Source: DASSJT01 sp963715025 (GTDB taxonomy: Bacteria; Actinomycetota; Actinomycetes; Actinomycetales; Dermatophilaceae). Taken from it: 64,000 bases of DNA. The notes beneath the pieces were generated by a model. It was not told the DNA's origin. It worked only from the letters and a program-made list of their open reading frames with translations, and did not search any database. This document shows positions 47,428-55,708 of the stretch, one piece after another (position 1 is the first letter of the stretch; the number at the start of each line of letters is the position of its first letter). The position numbers were made by a program, and so were the translations under genes. The stretch covers positions 1,240,001-1,304,000 of the forward strand of contig CAVQQQ010000002.1 of the NCBI GenBank assembly GCA_963715025.1. The letters run 5' to 3'.

Positions 47428-48843
47428 ATGTCCAGTGCAGGCGGCACCGTCGACGTCATCGTGATCGGAGCAGGACCTGCTGGGGAGGTGGCCGCCGACC
47501 GGGTGCGCCAGGCCGGGCTGACCGTTGCCATGGTGGAGCGCCATCTGGTGGGCGGTGAGTGCAGCTTCTACGCATGCATCCCCAGCAAGGCACTGCTGCG
47601 CCCGATCCTCGCGACCCGCGCAGCACAGCGGGTCCAGGGCAGCGTGGGGGCACAGCTCGACGTGGAAGGGGTGCTGAAGCGTCGCGACTACTGGGTAAGC
47701 GACCTCGACGACACCGGGGCGCTGAAGTGGGTCGACGAGGCCGGCATCCAGCTGCTGCGCGGCGACGCGCGGCTGGTCGGGGAGCGGCTGGTCGAGGTCG
47801 ACGGAGCGCCCTGGCAGGCCCGGCATGCCGTGGTCGTCGCCACGGGAACGCGGCCCGCACTCCCCGACATCCCGGGGCTGCGGGACGCCAAGCCGTGGAC
47901 CAACCGCGAGGCCACTACAGCGAACCGCGTGCCTGCTCGGCTCGCAGTGCTGGGCGGAGGTGTCGTGGCCTGCGAGATGGGCCTGGTGTACGCGGCCCTG
48001 GGGTCGCAGGTGACTGTCATCGAGCGGGGCAGTCGGCTGCTCGGGCGGCTGGAGGAGTTCGCCGGCGACGCGGTCCGGGCCGGTCTGGAGTCGGAGGGTG
48101 TCGACGTCCGCCTCGGCGCTGAGGCACAGCGGGTCAGCCGTCTCGGTCCCACCGGAGAGGTCACCGTGCACCTGCGAGGTGGTGGCCAGGTGGTGGCCGA
48201 CGAGCTCCTCTGCGCGCTCGGCCGGGAGCCGGTCAGTCGCGAGCTGGGTGTCGAGTCAGTCGGGGCCCGGCTGGACGACCAGGGCTACCTCATGGTTGGC
48301 GACACCCTGGAGGTCAAGGGCGTTCGTGGTGACACCGACTGGCTGTATGCCGTCGGCGACGCCACCGGGTACGTCCACCTGACGCACATGGGCAAGTACC
48401 AGGCCCGGGCCTGCGGTGACCTCATCGCGGCCCGAGCCCTGGGCCGTCCCGAGGACGGGCCGGGTCTGAGGTCGTGGGCCACCGACGGTGGAACGCCCCA
48501 GGTCATCTTCACCGACCCGGAGGTGGCCGCCGTGGGCCTGACCCAGGCGGAGGCCCAGGATCGCGGACTGGACGTGCGGGTGGTCGACGTGCCCATGAGG
48601 TCGGCCTCTGGTGCCGGCCTCCAGGCGGACCACTACGGGGGCCAGGCCAGGCTGGTCGTCGACGACGCGGCGCGAGTCATTGTGGGCGCCACCTTCGTGG
48701 GGCAGGACGTCGCGGAATTCGCCCATGCGGCGACCATCGCCATCGTCGGCAAGGTCCCTCTGGAGACTCTCTGGCACGCCGTTCCGGCCTTCCCCACTAT
48801 GAGCGAGGTGTGGCTGCGGCTGCTGGAGGCGTACGGGCTGTAG
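47428..48843 (+). CDS. Flavin disulfide reductase (lipoamide dehydrogenase-like)
   Basis: A 471-residue FAD- and NAD(P)H-dependent enzyme. The FAD motif is VIVIGAGPAGEVAADRVRQAG, the redox-active pair is in GECSFYACIPSKALLR (CX4C, as in lipoamide dehydrogenase), and an NAD(P) motif is AVLGGGVVACEMGLVYAALG. The C-terminal dimerisation domain lacks the usual catalytic His-X4-Glu in recognisable form (it ends ETLWHAVPAFPTMSEVWLRL, with HAVPAFPT in the right place). Substrate unknown. The ATG at 47428 is preceded by no clear ribosome binding site. Confidence 0.88.
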   Translation: MSSAGGTVDVIVIGAGPAGEVAADRVRQAGLTVAMVERHLVGGECSFYACIPSKALLRPILATRAAQRVQGSVGAQLDVEGVLKRRDYWVSDLDDTGALKWVDEAGIQLLRGDARLVGERLVEVDGAPWQARHAVVVATGTRPALPDIPGLRDAKPWTNREATTANRVPARLAVLGGGVVACEMGLVYAALGSQVTVIERGSRLLGRLEEFAGDAVRAGLESEGVDVRLGAEAQRVSRLGPTGEVTVHLRGGGQVVADELLCALGREPVSRELGVESVGARLDDQGYLMVGDTLEVKGVRGDTDWLYAVGDATGYVHLTHMGKYQARACGDLIAARALGRPEDGPGLRSWATDGGTPQVIFTDPEVAAVGLTQAEAQDRGLDVRVVDVPMRSASGAGLQADHYGGQARLVVDDAARVIVGATFVGQDVAEFAHAATIAIVGKVPLETLWHAVPAFPTMSEVWLRLLEAYGL

Positions 48844-48917
48844 CCCTTGTCCTCCGTGAGTGAGGACTTGCGGACTGTCGCCGGCTCGCTGGGCGGCACC
48901 AGACGCGTGCGCTGGCT

Positions 48918-49685
48918 TCAGGCGGCAGCCCGGCGGAGGAAGGCGATGTCGGCGGCCTGGCCCTCCGAAGGCGTCTCGACCACGACCGGCGCGCCCGCGG
49001 TGGCAACGATGGACGCGAGAAGGTCCGGCTCGATGGTGCCCTCGGCGATGTTGGCGTGGCGGTCTCGCGAGGAGTCGAAGGGGTCGCGCGAGTTGTTGAG
49101 GTGGACCAGGTCGATCCGGGCCGTGATCGCCATGACCCGGTCGACGATGCCGACGAGGTCTTGACCGGCCGCCCACGCATGACAGGTGTCGAGCACGAAG
49201 CCGGGGTCGAACTCGCCGATCGCGTCCCACAGCCGCTCGAGCACGTCGAACCGCCGGGCGATCGCACCGTCACCGCCGGCGGTGTTCTCGATCAGGATCG
49301 GCACGGCGAAGCCTCCCTCGTCGCTCTGCCGGGCGAAGAACTTCCGCCAGTTGTCGACACCCACGGCGACGTCGATGCCCGCGCCCACGTGCCCACCGTG
49401 CACGATGAGGCCCTGAGCGCCGACTGTCGCAGCCCCTTCTGCGTGCTGCGTCACCAACTTTCGGCTGGGAATCCTGATCCGGTTGTTGGGACTGGCCAGG
49501 TTGACGCGGTACGGCGCGTGGACGAAGACGGTCAGGTCGGACGCCGCGAGCTCTGCAGCCTGCGGGTGGGGCGAGGGTGGACTGTAGCTCTGCGGATCAG
49601 ACAGGAAGAACTGGACAACCTCGGCATCGCGCTCGGCGGCAGCGCCGAGGGGATCGTCGTCTCGCACGTGAGCACCGATCAGCAC
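48918..49685 (-). CDS. nfo: Endonuclease IV (AP endonuclease)
   Basis: A 255-residue TIM-barrel DNA-repair enzyme that nicks at abasic sites. Zinc-ligand regions typical of the family are LIVHGGHVGAG, ILIENTAGG, FVLDTCHAWAAG and DLVHLNNSRDPFDSSRDRHANI. The start is a GTG at 49685 (VLIGAHVRDDDPLGA). The length is a little shorter than the E. coli enzyme (285). Confidence 0.9.
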   Translation of the reverse strand: MLIGAHVRDDDPLGAAAERDAEVVQFFLSDPQSYSPPSPHPQAAELAASDLTVFVHAPYRVNLASPNNRIRIPSRKLVTQHAEGAATVGAQGLIVHGGHVGAGIDVAVGVDNWRKFFARQSDEGGFAVPILIENTAGGDGAIARRFDVLERLWDAIGEFDPGFVLDTCHAWAAGQDLVGIVDRVMAITARIDLVHLNNSRDPFDSSRDRHANIAEGTIEPDLLASIVATAGAPVVVETPSEGQAADIAFLRRAAA

Positions 49686-49857
49686 CCGACGAGGCTATGC
49701 CCCTCCGCCGACAGCCATGAAATACAGCCCAGCCCGTCTCGCTTCGAAACCGAGCCCTCTCCTCCCCCGGGAGACAGTCGGACTCTTCAGGAGTGCCGGG
49801 ATGGCCGGATCCGCCGTCGCGGCGAGCGCCACTTTGGTCGCGCCCTCCTCAGTTCTG

Positions 49858-49931
49858 TCGGGGTAGCCGGATTTGAACCGGCGGCCTTCCGCTCCCAAAG
49901 CGGACGCGCTACCAAACTGCGCCATACCCCG
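49858..49931 (-). tRNA. tRNA-Pro (anticodon TGG)
   Basis: Folds as a standard tRNA of 74 nt: acceptor arm CGGGGTA/TACCCCG, anticodon stem TCCGC/GCGGA around TTTGGGA, giving anticodon TGG, and a T-arm with GGTTCAAATCC. CCA is not encoded. Confidence 0.96.
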
Positions 49932-50017
49932 CGCACCCCCGCGGTGGCCGATTTCGGCTCCGACGCGGGCGGGCATTAGGCTAGCCGCTGCCCTCACGGC
50001 GGTTGTCACGAGGGGGC

Positions 50018-50091
50018 GCGGGTGTAGCTCAATGGTAGAGCCCCAGTCTTCCAAACTGGCTACGCGAGTTCGATTCTCGTCACCCGCTCCA
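50018..50091 (+). tRNA. tRNA-Gly (anticodon TCC)
   Basis: Acceptor arm GCGGGTG/CACCCGC, anticodon stem around CTTCCAA giving TCC, T-arm with AGTTCGATTCT, and an encoded CCA at 50089-50091. It diverges from tRNA-Pro, 86 bases away. Confidence 0.96.
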
Positions 50092-50107
50092 CAGACCCAG
50101 TGAGGCC

Positions 50108-51370
50108 TCAGGTCAACCCGGCGCCTCGTGGGTCGTCCTGGAGCTCGGCCAGGGTCAGCAGGACCAGCGACACGGTCCAGAGCAGCGGCGCCGGCCCTCC
50201 TGCGCGTCCGCTCCGGGTGACCTTCTCTGGCAGCGACCCCCACGCCGCCCGGTGACCGTCCAGCCAGTCGAGCCACCGCGCTGCCACCTGGCTGCGACCA
50301 GACGCGGCGGCCGTGTAGGCCACAAGGGCTGTCTCAGGCGTCCACGAGGTGCCGTCCTGCTTCCACTGCGCGCCCGGTGCCAGGCCCCCCGACACCCGGA
50401 GCGCGTCTCGCTGGTAGGCCTCCCACCGTGGGACCACCGCCGCGGTCTCCTGGGCGGAGAAGGGCGGCATGAGCATGGCGACGGCCGCGTCCATGCCGCC
50501 ACGGCTGCCGAACCGCTGGTAGCTGGGAGTGAATCGTTCGGAGAGCTGCCCGCTCAGGCGGTCAGCCGCCCGAGCGCATGCCCTGGCTTCGGCATCCAGT
50601 CCGTCGGCTGCGTAGTCGTCGGACGCAGTCCGCAGCCCGGCGAGCATCGGCGCCACGGTGCCCAGGCTGGTGTCCCCCGCCGGGATCTCCCAATAGTCCG
50701 GCGACGGCGGCGGCAGCCGGCCGCCTTCATGAGTCAGCGCCATGAGGTTGGCAACACATCGATCGCGCAGGCCGGCGGCTGCCTCGGGAAGAGTCGGATG
50801 CCGCCCGACCCGGATCATGCCCAGCGACCACAGCACCCAACCACACCCGTCCGACTGGGGTCCTCTGGCAAGCTGCTGCACCCGGCCGCCCCCGAGCAGG
50901 TACCTGGCGTCGAACCCGCGTTGCGCGTCGAACGGCAGTCGGGCCGTGAACTCGATGATCCGCCGCGCCTCCTCCGGGTGCCCCGTGCGGTCAAGAGCTA
51001 CCGCGGCGAAAGCGCCATCTCGTGGCCAGAAGAAGCCCCAGGCCGCGCCCGCACCCGCGGGAGGCGCACCGTCCGGAGTCAGCAGTCGACGGAGGTCCAT
51101 CAGGGCCTGATGGCTCAAGTCCGCCCAACGCGTTCCCGCTCCCGGGTCGAAGCCGGAGGCAACCCACGCCTCGTCGCGCGTGATGACCTGCCGAGCAACC
51201 GGATCTCGTGGGTCCAAGGGATAGTGCACCTCGGTCACCATCCGCGGCTCCGGCCATCCCCTCAGCTCCGGCGACCACGTCCAGCCCGCACCCAGCGTTG
51301 CCGCCACCACCACGGCATACGCGGTCACTGCCAGCCGACGACTTCGGGCCACGGGCACCCCTGTCGGCAC
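50108..51370 (-). CDS. Membrane-anchored GH15-like (glucoamylase-fold) protein
   Basis: A 420-residue protein with an N-terminal helix (about 10-28) and a large outside domain with the alpha/alpha barrel features of glycoside hydrolase family 15: GFFWPRDGAFAAVAL, SDGCGWVLWSLG, PDYWEI and a C-terminal LPEKV. The acid residues of the usual GH15 active site are partly matched (the glutamates in YWE and LPEK). Enzyme activity is likely but the substrate is unknown. The start is a GTG at 51370. Confidence 0.75.
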   Translation of the reverse strand: MPTGVPVARSRRLAVTAYAVVVAATLGAGWTWSPELRGWPEPRMVTEVHYPLDPRDPVARQVITRDEAWVASGFDPGAGTRWADLSHQALMDLRRLLTPDGAPPAGAGAAWGFFWPRDGAFAAVALDRTGHPEEARRIIEFTARLPFDAQRGFDARYLLGGGRVQQLARGPQSDGCGWVLWSLGMIRVGRHPTLPEAAAGLRDRCVANLMALTHEGGRLPPPSPDYWEIPAGDTSLGTVAPMLAGLRTASDDYAADGLDAEARACARAADRLSGQLSERFTPSYQRFGSRGGMDAAVAMLMPPFSAQETAAVVPRWEAYQRDALRVSGGLAPGAQWKQDGTSWTPETALVAYTAAASGRSQVAARWLDWLDGHRAAWGSLPEKVTRSGRAGGPAPLLWTVSLVLLTLAELQDDPRGAGLT

Positions 51371-51430
51371 GGTACCTGCGGGTGCTGCGACCCGAGGGTC
51401 ATTCAGCGAAGTCCGCTGCCTCGTCAGGCG

Positions 51431-52105
51431 TCAGACGTGGGCAGCCGAGCGCGCTTTCGGGCGTTTCAGCAGCAGGCCAGCGGCCGTCGCGAGCCACACG
51501 ACGGGGAGCAGGTAGAACACATAGGCCAGCCAGCCTTGCGGAGCGAGTGCCCCGCTGGGCGTCGCCACCGAGACCGCCAGGGCCACGCAGCCGACGGCGG
51601 CTGCCGCCGCGAACCACCCCGACCAGACCGGGAACGACCCGGTGGTCAGCGTGTCGACCGCGATGGCCGCGAACATGACCGCCAGGGGCAGATTGGCCAG
51701 GGCGAGGACTACGAACCCCAGGTCCGTCAAGAGCGCCGCCGAGCTCGGCACGAGACCGCTTCCGCTGGGCAGGGTCATGACCAGTTGTGGTGCCTGGCCG
51801 ATGATGTTGGCACCGTAGGCGAAGAGCCCGGCGCCGAACGCCAGTGACGCCAACGGGGCCGGCTCGCGTTCGCCACGCGAAAGCCTGCTCTTCACCCCGA
51901 CGAGGAAGACCATCATCACCGCGGCGCTCAAGATGAAGAGGATGCTCTGGCCGAGCAAGGCGCCCCGGTTGTCGTGGGCAAACCGCGCCAGCTCCACCGG
52001 CTTGGCGGAGTCCGGCCATGGCCGCTCCAGCGTCGCCGCACCGAGCCCCAGGACAAGGCCGAGCAGGCCGGCCAACCCGGCTGCGCGTTCGACAGGGTGA
52101 GCCAT
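51431..52105 (-). CDS. Multi-pass membrane protein, unknown
   Basis: A 224-residue protein with six predicted membrane helices. It starts at ATG 52105 and overlaps the stop of the small lipoprotein gene by one base (TGATG), so the pair is coupled. No family recognised. Confidence 0.75.
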   Translation of the reverse strand: MAHPVERAAGLAGLLGLVLGLGAATLERPWPDSAKPVELARFAHDNRGALLGQSILFILSAAVMMVFLVGVKSRLSRGEREPAPLASLAFGAGLFAYGANIIGQAPQLVMTLPSGSGLVPSSAALLTDLGFVVLALANLPLAVMFAAIAVDTLTTGSFPVWSGWFAAAAAVGCVALAVSVATPSGALAPQGWLAYVFYLLPVVWLATAAGLLLKRPKARSAAHV

Positions 52106-52416
52106 CAGGAACGCCTCCTCTTGCCTGCCCCGTAGCCGGAACCCGCGGCCCCTGAGAAGGCGACGGAGATGCCGAGCATGAAGCCGAAGTCATACCAGTT
52201 CCCGTTGTTGTGGACCTCGTAGATGCTCACGTTGTCGGTGAACAGTGAGATCAGGAACGTCACCGGGCTGATCAGCCCATGCCACAGGCCGGGCCAGAAG
52301 CCGGCCAGCTGGGTCGCGTTCACCTGCGCAACGTCATTGGGCCCGGCGGCGCAGGCAGCGAGCAGCAGTACGGCGGTTGCGAGGACGAGCGTGGCACGAA
52401 CTCTGGTCTTTGGCAT
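52105..52416 (-). CDS. Small lipoprotein with C-terminal membrane segment
   Basis: A 103-residue protein with a lipoprotein signal (ATAVLLLAACAAG, cysteine at about residue 22), a WPGLWHGLISPVTFLISLF segment resembling small actinobacterial proteins with this pattern, a YDFGFMLGISVAFSG hydrophobic stretch and a basic end. The ATG is at 52416. Function unknown. Confidence 0.78.
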   Translation of the reverse strand: MPKTRVRATLVLATAVLLLAACAAGPNDVAQVNATQLAGFWPGLWHGLISPVTFLISLFTDNVSIYEVHNNGNWYDFGFMLGISVAFSGAAGSGYGAGKRRRS

Positions 52417-52568
52417 GGGTACAACCTCCGCGCCTAGCCAACCGCTCCACGGCTACCTGCGCACAGGGGCGAAGGTCCCCGCCGCCCTGGCGACGGTTCA
52501 GCCGCAGACAGCGACGTGAGGCGCGGTGTCGGGTGAGCTGGGGCCGCCGGCCCCCGGTGCGGCAAGGG

Positions 52569-53231
52569 TCACATGCCGCGGGGACGCGCCGCGATCTCAG
52601 TGATCGCACGACCTGCGGCCAGCCCCTTGTCCTCGAAGCCGTCGGTCGGCCGCCACGGCGGCCGCTCTCCGGTGACCACGTCGAAGCCACCGTGAGCGAC
52701 AAGCTGGGCGAGCACGTGGTCGGCGTAGAAGTCCTGATCGGTCGCGACCCGGAGGGTGCCCCCCGCCTCGAGCCGGTCATGGACCAGGTCGAGGGTGTAT
52801 GCCGTGACGAACCTGCGCTTGACATGCCTCGCCTTGGGCCAGGGGTCCGGGAAGAACAGGTGCACGGCGTGCAGGCTGTGGGGGAGGATGCGCTCCTCGA
52901 GCAGAGGCACGGCGTCACCATGCCAGACCCGGAGGTTGTCCACACCCGCCCGCTCGGCGGCGGCCATCATGCGGGCCAGACCGGGGGTGTGGACGTCGAC
53001 GGCAACGATCCCCTGGTCGGGGTGGGCGGCGGCGTAGGCAATGGCCGCCGCTCCGTGCCCGCAGCCCACCTCCAGCACCAGGGGGACGTCCGACCCGAAC
53101 GCCTCGGTCGCCAGCATCGGGCCTTGCGGGATCACCCGGCGTGGGAAGTGGACCCGCATGCGCTCCTGGGTCAGCGCCGAGTTGCGCCCTCGGCGAGCGG
53201 CATACGAGCCGACCCGCGCCGTCGTCGTCAC
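52569..53231 (-). CDS. trmB: tRNA (guanine-N7-)-methyltransferase
   Basis: A 220-residue SAM-dependent methyltransferase that makes m7G46 in tRNA. The SAM motif VLEVGCGHGAAAIAYAAAHPD and the conserved LFFPDPWPKARHVKRRFV identify the family. The start is a GTG at 53231. The PP2C gene upstream ends seven bases before it, so they are co-transcribed. Confidence 0.93.
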   Translation of the reverse strand: MTTTARVGSYAARRGRNSALTQERMRVHFPRRVIPQGPMLATEAFGSDVPLVLEVGCGHGAAAIAYAAAHPDQGIVAVDVHTPGLARMMAAAERAGVDNLRVWHGDAVPLLEERILPHSLHAVHLFFPDPWPKARHVKRRFVTAYTLDLVHDRLEAGGTLRVATDQDFYADHVLAQLVAHGGFDVVTGERPPWRPTDGFEDKGLAAGRAITEIAARPRGM

Positions 53232-53238
53232 GGTTTCC

Positions 53239-54348
53239 CTAGGAGCGCCAGACGATCACGACGGCGCGGTCGTCGTTCTCGCCGGCGCGGGCGCCCGCGC
53301 ACACTTTCTCGGCCATCCCCTCGAAGCCCTTTGAGAGCAGCCGCTCCGCATGGCCGAGCATCCGGTCGATGCCGTCGCGCAGGTCACGGTTGCGCACCTC
53401 GATGACGCCGTCGGTATAGAGGAGCACGGCGTCGCCGCGGCCCAGGACCCCGGTGGAGCGCGGGAACTCGGCGTCGGCGATCACACCGAGCAGGGGTCCG
53501 GCCGCTCCCTCGACCGGCTCCCACCGACCGGACCCGGCCGAGAACCACACCGCCGGCGGATGCCCGGCTGACCCGATGCTGAACTCCCCGGTCAGGGTGT
53601 CGACCACGAGGTGCACGGCCGTCGCGAAGCCCTCTCGCCAGTCCTGGCGCAGGAGGTAGGAGTTCGCTGCGGGCAGGAACCGCTCGGGCGCCATCGAGCC
53701 GAGCAGTCCGCCGAGGGCCCCCGAAAGCATGAGCGACCGCGACCCTGCCCCCGCACCCTTGCCCGACACGTCAACGACCACGACCTCGAAGTAGCGGTCG
53801 TCGGCGGAGAGGCTGGTAACGATGAAGTCCCCGGAGAACCCGTCGCCATACGCCGACTGCAGCTCCGACTCTGCCTTCCACCCCAGTGGCAGGGAGGGCA
53901 TCTTGCCGTGGGCCTGAAGGCGGTCGCGCAGGTCGACGAGGAGGTTCTCGCCGCTCAGTCCCTGCACGCCCAGACGGGCACGCGACTTGGAAACCCAGTA
54001 CATGACGCCCATGAGAGCGACCAGCAGCACCCAACCTGGCACCCATCGGAGGTCGTCCATTGTCCGCTGGCCGCTGTAGGCCGCCCAGCCGAGGACATAG
54101 GCATCGCAAAGGACGGCCCGACGGGGATCCAGGAAAAGCCCCGCGAGCACAGCGACGAGGTAGAAGGCGCCTGCCGACACGACCATGGGCGCCTCGAGGC
54201 GCAGCAGCCCGATGACGGTGGTGCCGATCAGCACCAGCACGCTGACGGTGAGGGGCAGATGGCGCCCGAGCACCGCATTGCGCCGGATGGCGCGGCGCAG
54301 CCACGTGCTGCTGCTGTGCGTTGTCAGCAGGTCGGAGCGCGCCGTCAC
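53239..54348 (-). CDS. Membrane PP2C/SpoIIE-type serine phosphatase
   Basis: A protein of about 369 residues. Four or so N-terminal helices (about 30-130) lead to a PP2C-like phosphatase domain (SGDFIVTSLSADDRYFEVVV, then DVSGKGAGAGSRS, SAGHPPAVW, LLLYTDGVIEVRN, END). Such proteins dephosphorylate anti-sigma-factor antagonists. The metal-binding aspartates are present (DVSGKG, DGV). The start is uncertain; I give a GTG at 54348, and one at 54399 is possible. Confidence 0.85.
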   Translation of the reverse strand: MTARSDLLTTHSSSTWLRRAIRRNAVLGRHLPLTVSVLVLIGTTVIGLLRLEAPMVVSAGAFYLVAVLAGLFLDPRRAVLCDAYVLGWAAYSGQRTMDDLRWVPGWVLLVALMGVMYWVSKSRARLGVQGLSGENLLVDLRDRLQAHGKMPSLPLGWKAESELQSAYGDGFSGDFIVTSLSADDRYFEVVVVDVSGKGAGAGSRSLMLSGALGGLLGSMAPERFLPAANSYLLRQDWREGFATAVHLVVDTLTGEFSIGSAGHPPAVWFSAGSGRWEPVEGAAGPLLGVIADAEFPRSTGVLGRGDAVLLYTDGVIEVRNRDLRDGIDRMLGHAERLLSKGFEGMAEKVCAGARAGENDDRAVVIVWRS

Positions 54349-54441
54349 AGGAAGATGACTCCCGCAGTCAGGGGTGATCGGGGGTAATGCGAGCCACACT
54401 AGCCCGCAAGCGTGAATCCAGAGTCGGTTTGTACGGTTTCG

Positions 54442-54906
54442 TCAGCCCTGGGGTACAGCACCGGTTTGCTCGTATGCCGTGAGCATGCCGATGCGACGGG
54501 TGTGGCGGGACTCGTGGGAGAAGGAGGTGGCGAGGAAGGTGCGCACCATGGCCTTGGCCTCCTCGAGCGTGTTCATGCGCGCGCCGATGGAGATGACCTG
54601 GGCGTCGTTGTGCTCGCGCGCCAGGCGGGCGAGCTCCTCGTTGTAGCAGAGCGCCGCGCGGATGCCAGTCACCTTGTTGGCCGCCATCGCCTCGCCGTTG
54701 CCCGAGCCGCCCAACACGATCCCCCGGGACCCCCGGTCACCGGCCACGGCCTCGGCGGTCCGCAGCACGTAGACCGGGTAGTCGTCCTCGGCGTCGTAGG
54801 AGATCGGCCCGTGGTTGGTCACCTGGTGCCCCTCCTCCTCGAGGAAGACGACCAGCGCCCCGAGCATCTCGTATGCCGCGTGGTCGCCGCCGATGTGAAC
54901 GCGCAT
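54442..54906 (-). CDS. rpiB: Ribose-5-phosphate isomerase B
   Basis: A 154-residue isomerase of the pentose phosphate pathway. MRVHIGGDHAAYEM is the family start and GGSGNGEAMAANK is the substrate-binding loop. It follows the DsbA-like gene by 40 bases, the same order as in M. tuberculosis (Rv2466c, rpiB). Confidence 0.95.
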   Translation of the reverse strand: MRVHIGGDHAAYEMLGALVVFLEEEGHQVTNHGPISYDAEDDYPVYVLRTAEAVAGDRGSRGIVLGGSGNGEAMAANKVTGIRAALCYNEELARLAREHNDAQVISIGARMNTLEEAKAMVRTFLATSFSHESRHTRRIGMLTAYEQTGAVPQG

Positions 54907-54946
54907 GGTGGTGCTCCTGTCCGGTGCCGGTGCGGGGGCAGGCTCG

Positions 54947-55573
54947 CTAGAACTGCGGGCCCAGGGTGCGGGTGCGCTTGATCTCGAAGAAGCCGGGGGT
55001 GCCGGCCACGAGCACGCACCCGTCCCAGAGCCGCCCCGCGGCCTCGCCCTTGGGCGCGGGCGTGACGACTGGCCCGAAGAAGGCAGTGCCGCTCACGGCG
55101 ATCACGGGCGTTCCGACCTCGTCGCCCACCAGGTCCATCGCGCGCTGGTGGCTAGCCCGTAGCGCTCCGTCGACGGTGTCTTCGCCGGCATACCTCGCAA
55201 GCTCCGCCGGCAGGCCCACCTCGTGGAGGGAGTCGGCCACGACAGCCTCGTAGTCCTTCTGCCCGCCTGGGTGGATGCGCGTGCCCATGGCGTCATAGAG
55301 GGGCTTGATGACCTCGTCACCGTGCTCGCGGGCGGCCGCGGTGATGACCCGCACCGGACCCCAGGCCCGGTCCATCATGGCCCGGTAGTCGGGTGGAAGG
55401 TCGCGCCCTTCGTTGAGTACCGACAGGCTCATCACCGACCACGTGACGTCGATGTCGCGGACCTTCTCCACCTCCATGATCCAGCGCGACGTCATCCATG
55501 CCCACGGACAGGTCGGGTCGAACCAGAACTCCGCGTGTGCCCGTTCCACTTCCTCGATGGCCTGTGCACCCAT
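54947..55573 (-). CDS. DsbA-family mycothiol-dependent nitroreductase-like protein
   Basis: A 208-residue thioredoxin-fold protein resembling Rv2466c. FWFDPTCPWAWMTSRW contains the CPWA active site (a CXXA form with one cysteine), and a helical insert follows. It lacks a signal peptide, so it is cytosolic. I place the start at ATG 55573. It is divergent from pepN, with 135 bases between. Confidence 0.9.
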   Translation of the reverse strand: MGAQAIEEVERAHAEFWFDPTCPWAWMTSRWIMEVEKVRDIDVTWSVMSLSVLNEGRDLPPDYRAMMDRAWGPVRVITAAAREHGDEVIKPLYDAMGTRIHPGGQKDYEAVVADSLHEVGLPAELARYAGEDTVDGALRASHQRAMDLVGDEVGTPVIAVSGTAFFGPVVTPAPKGEAAGRLWDGCVLVAGTPGFFEIKRTRTLGPQF

Positions 55574-55708
55574 GCCTGCCATCCTGCCACTGCCAGACAT
55601 CTCCTCTGCCGGGCAGTCGTGCGAGGATGACTGCCTGCCCACCGCGGCTCCCCTGATGTCACGACGAACCCGCGGATCCCCTGCGGATCCGCTACCTGGA
55701 GCATCCCT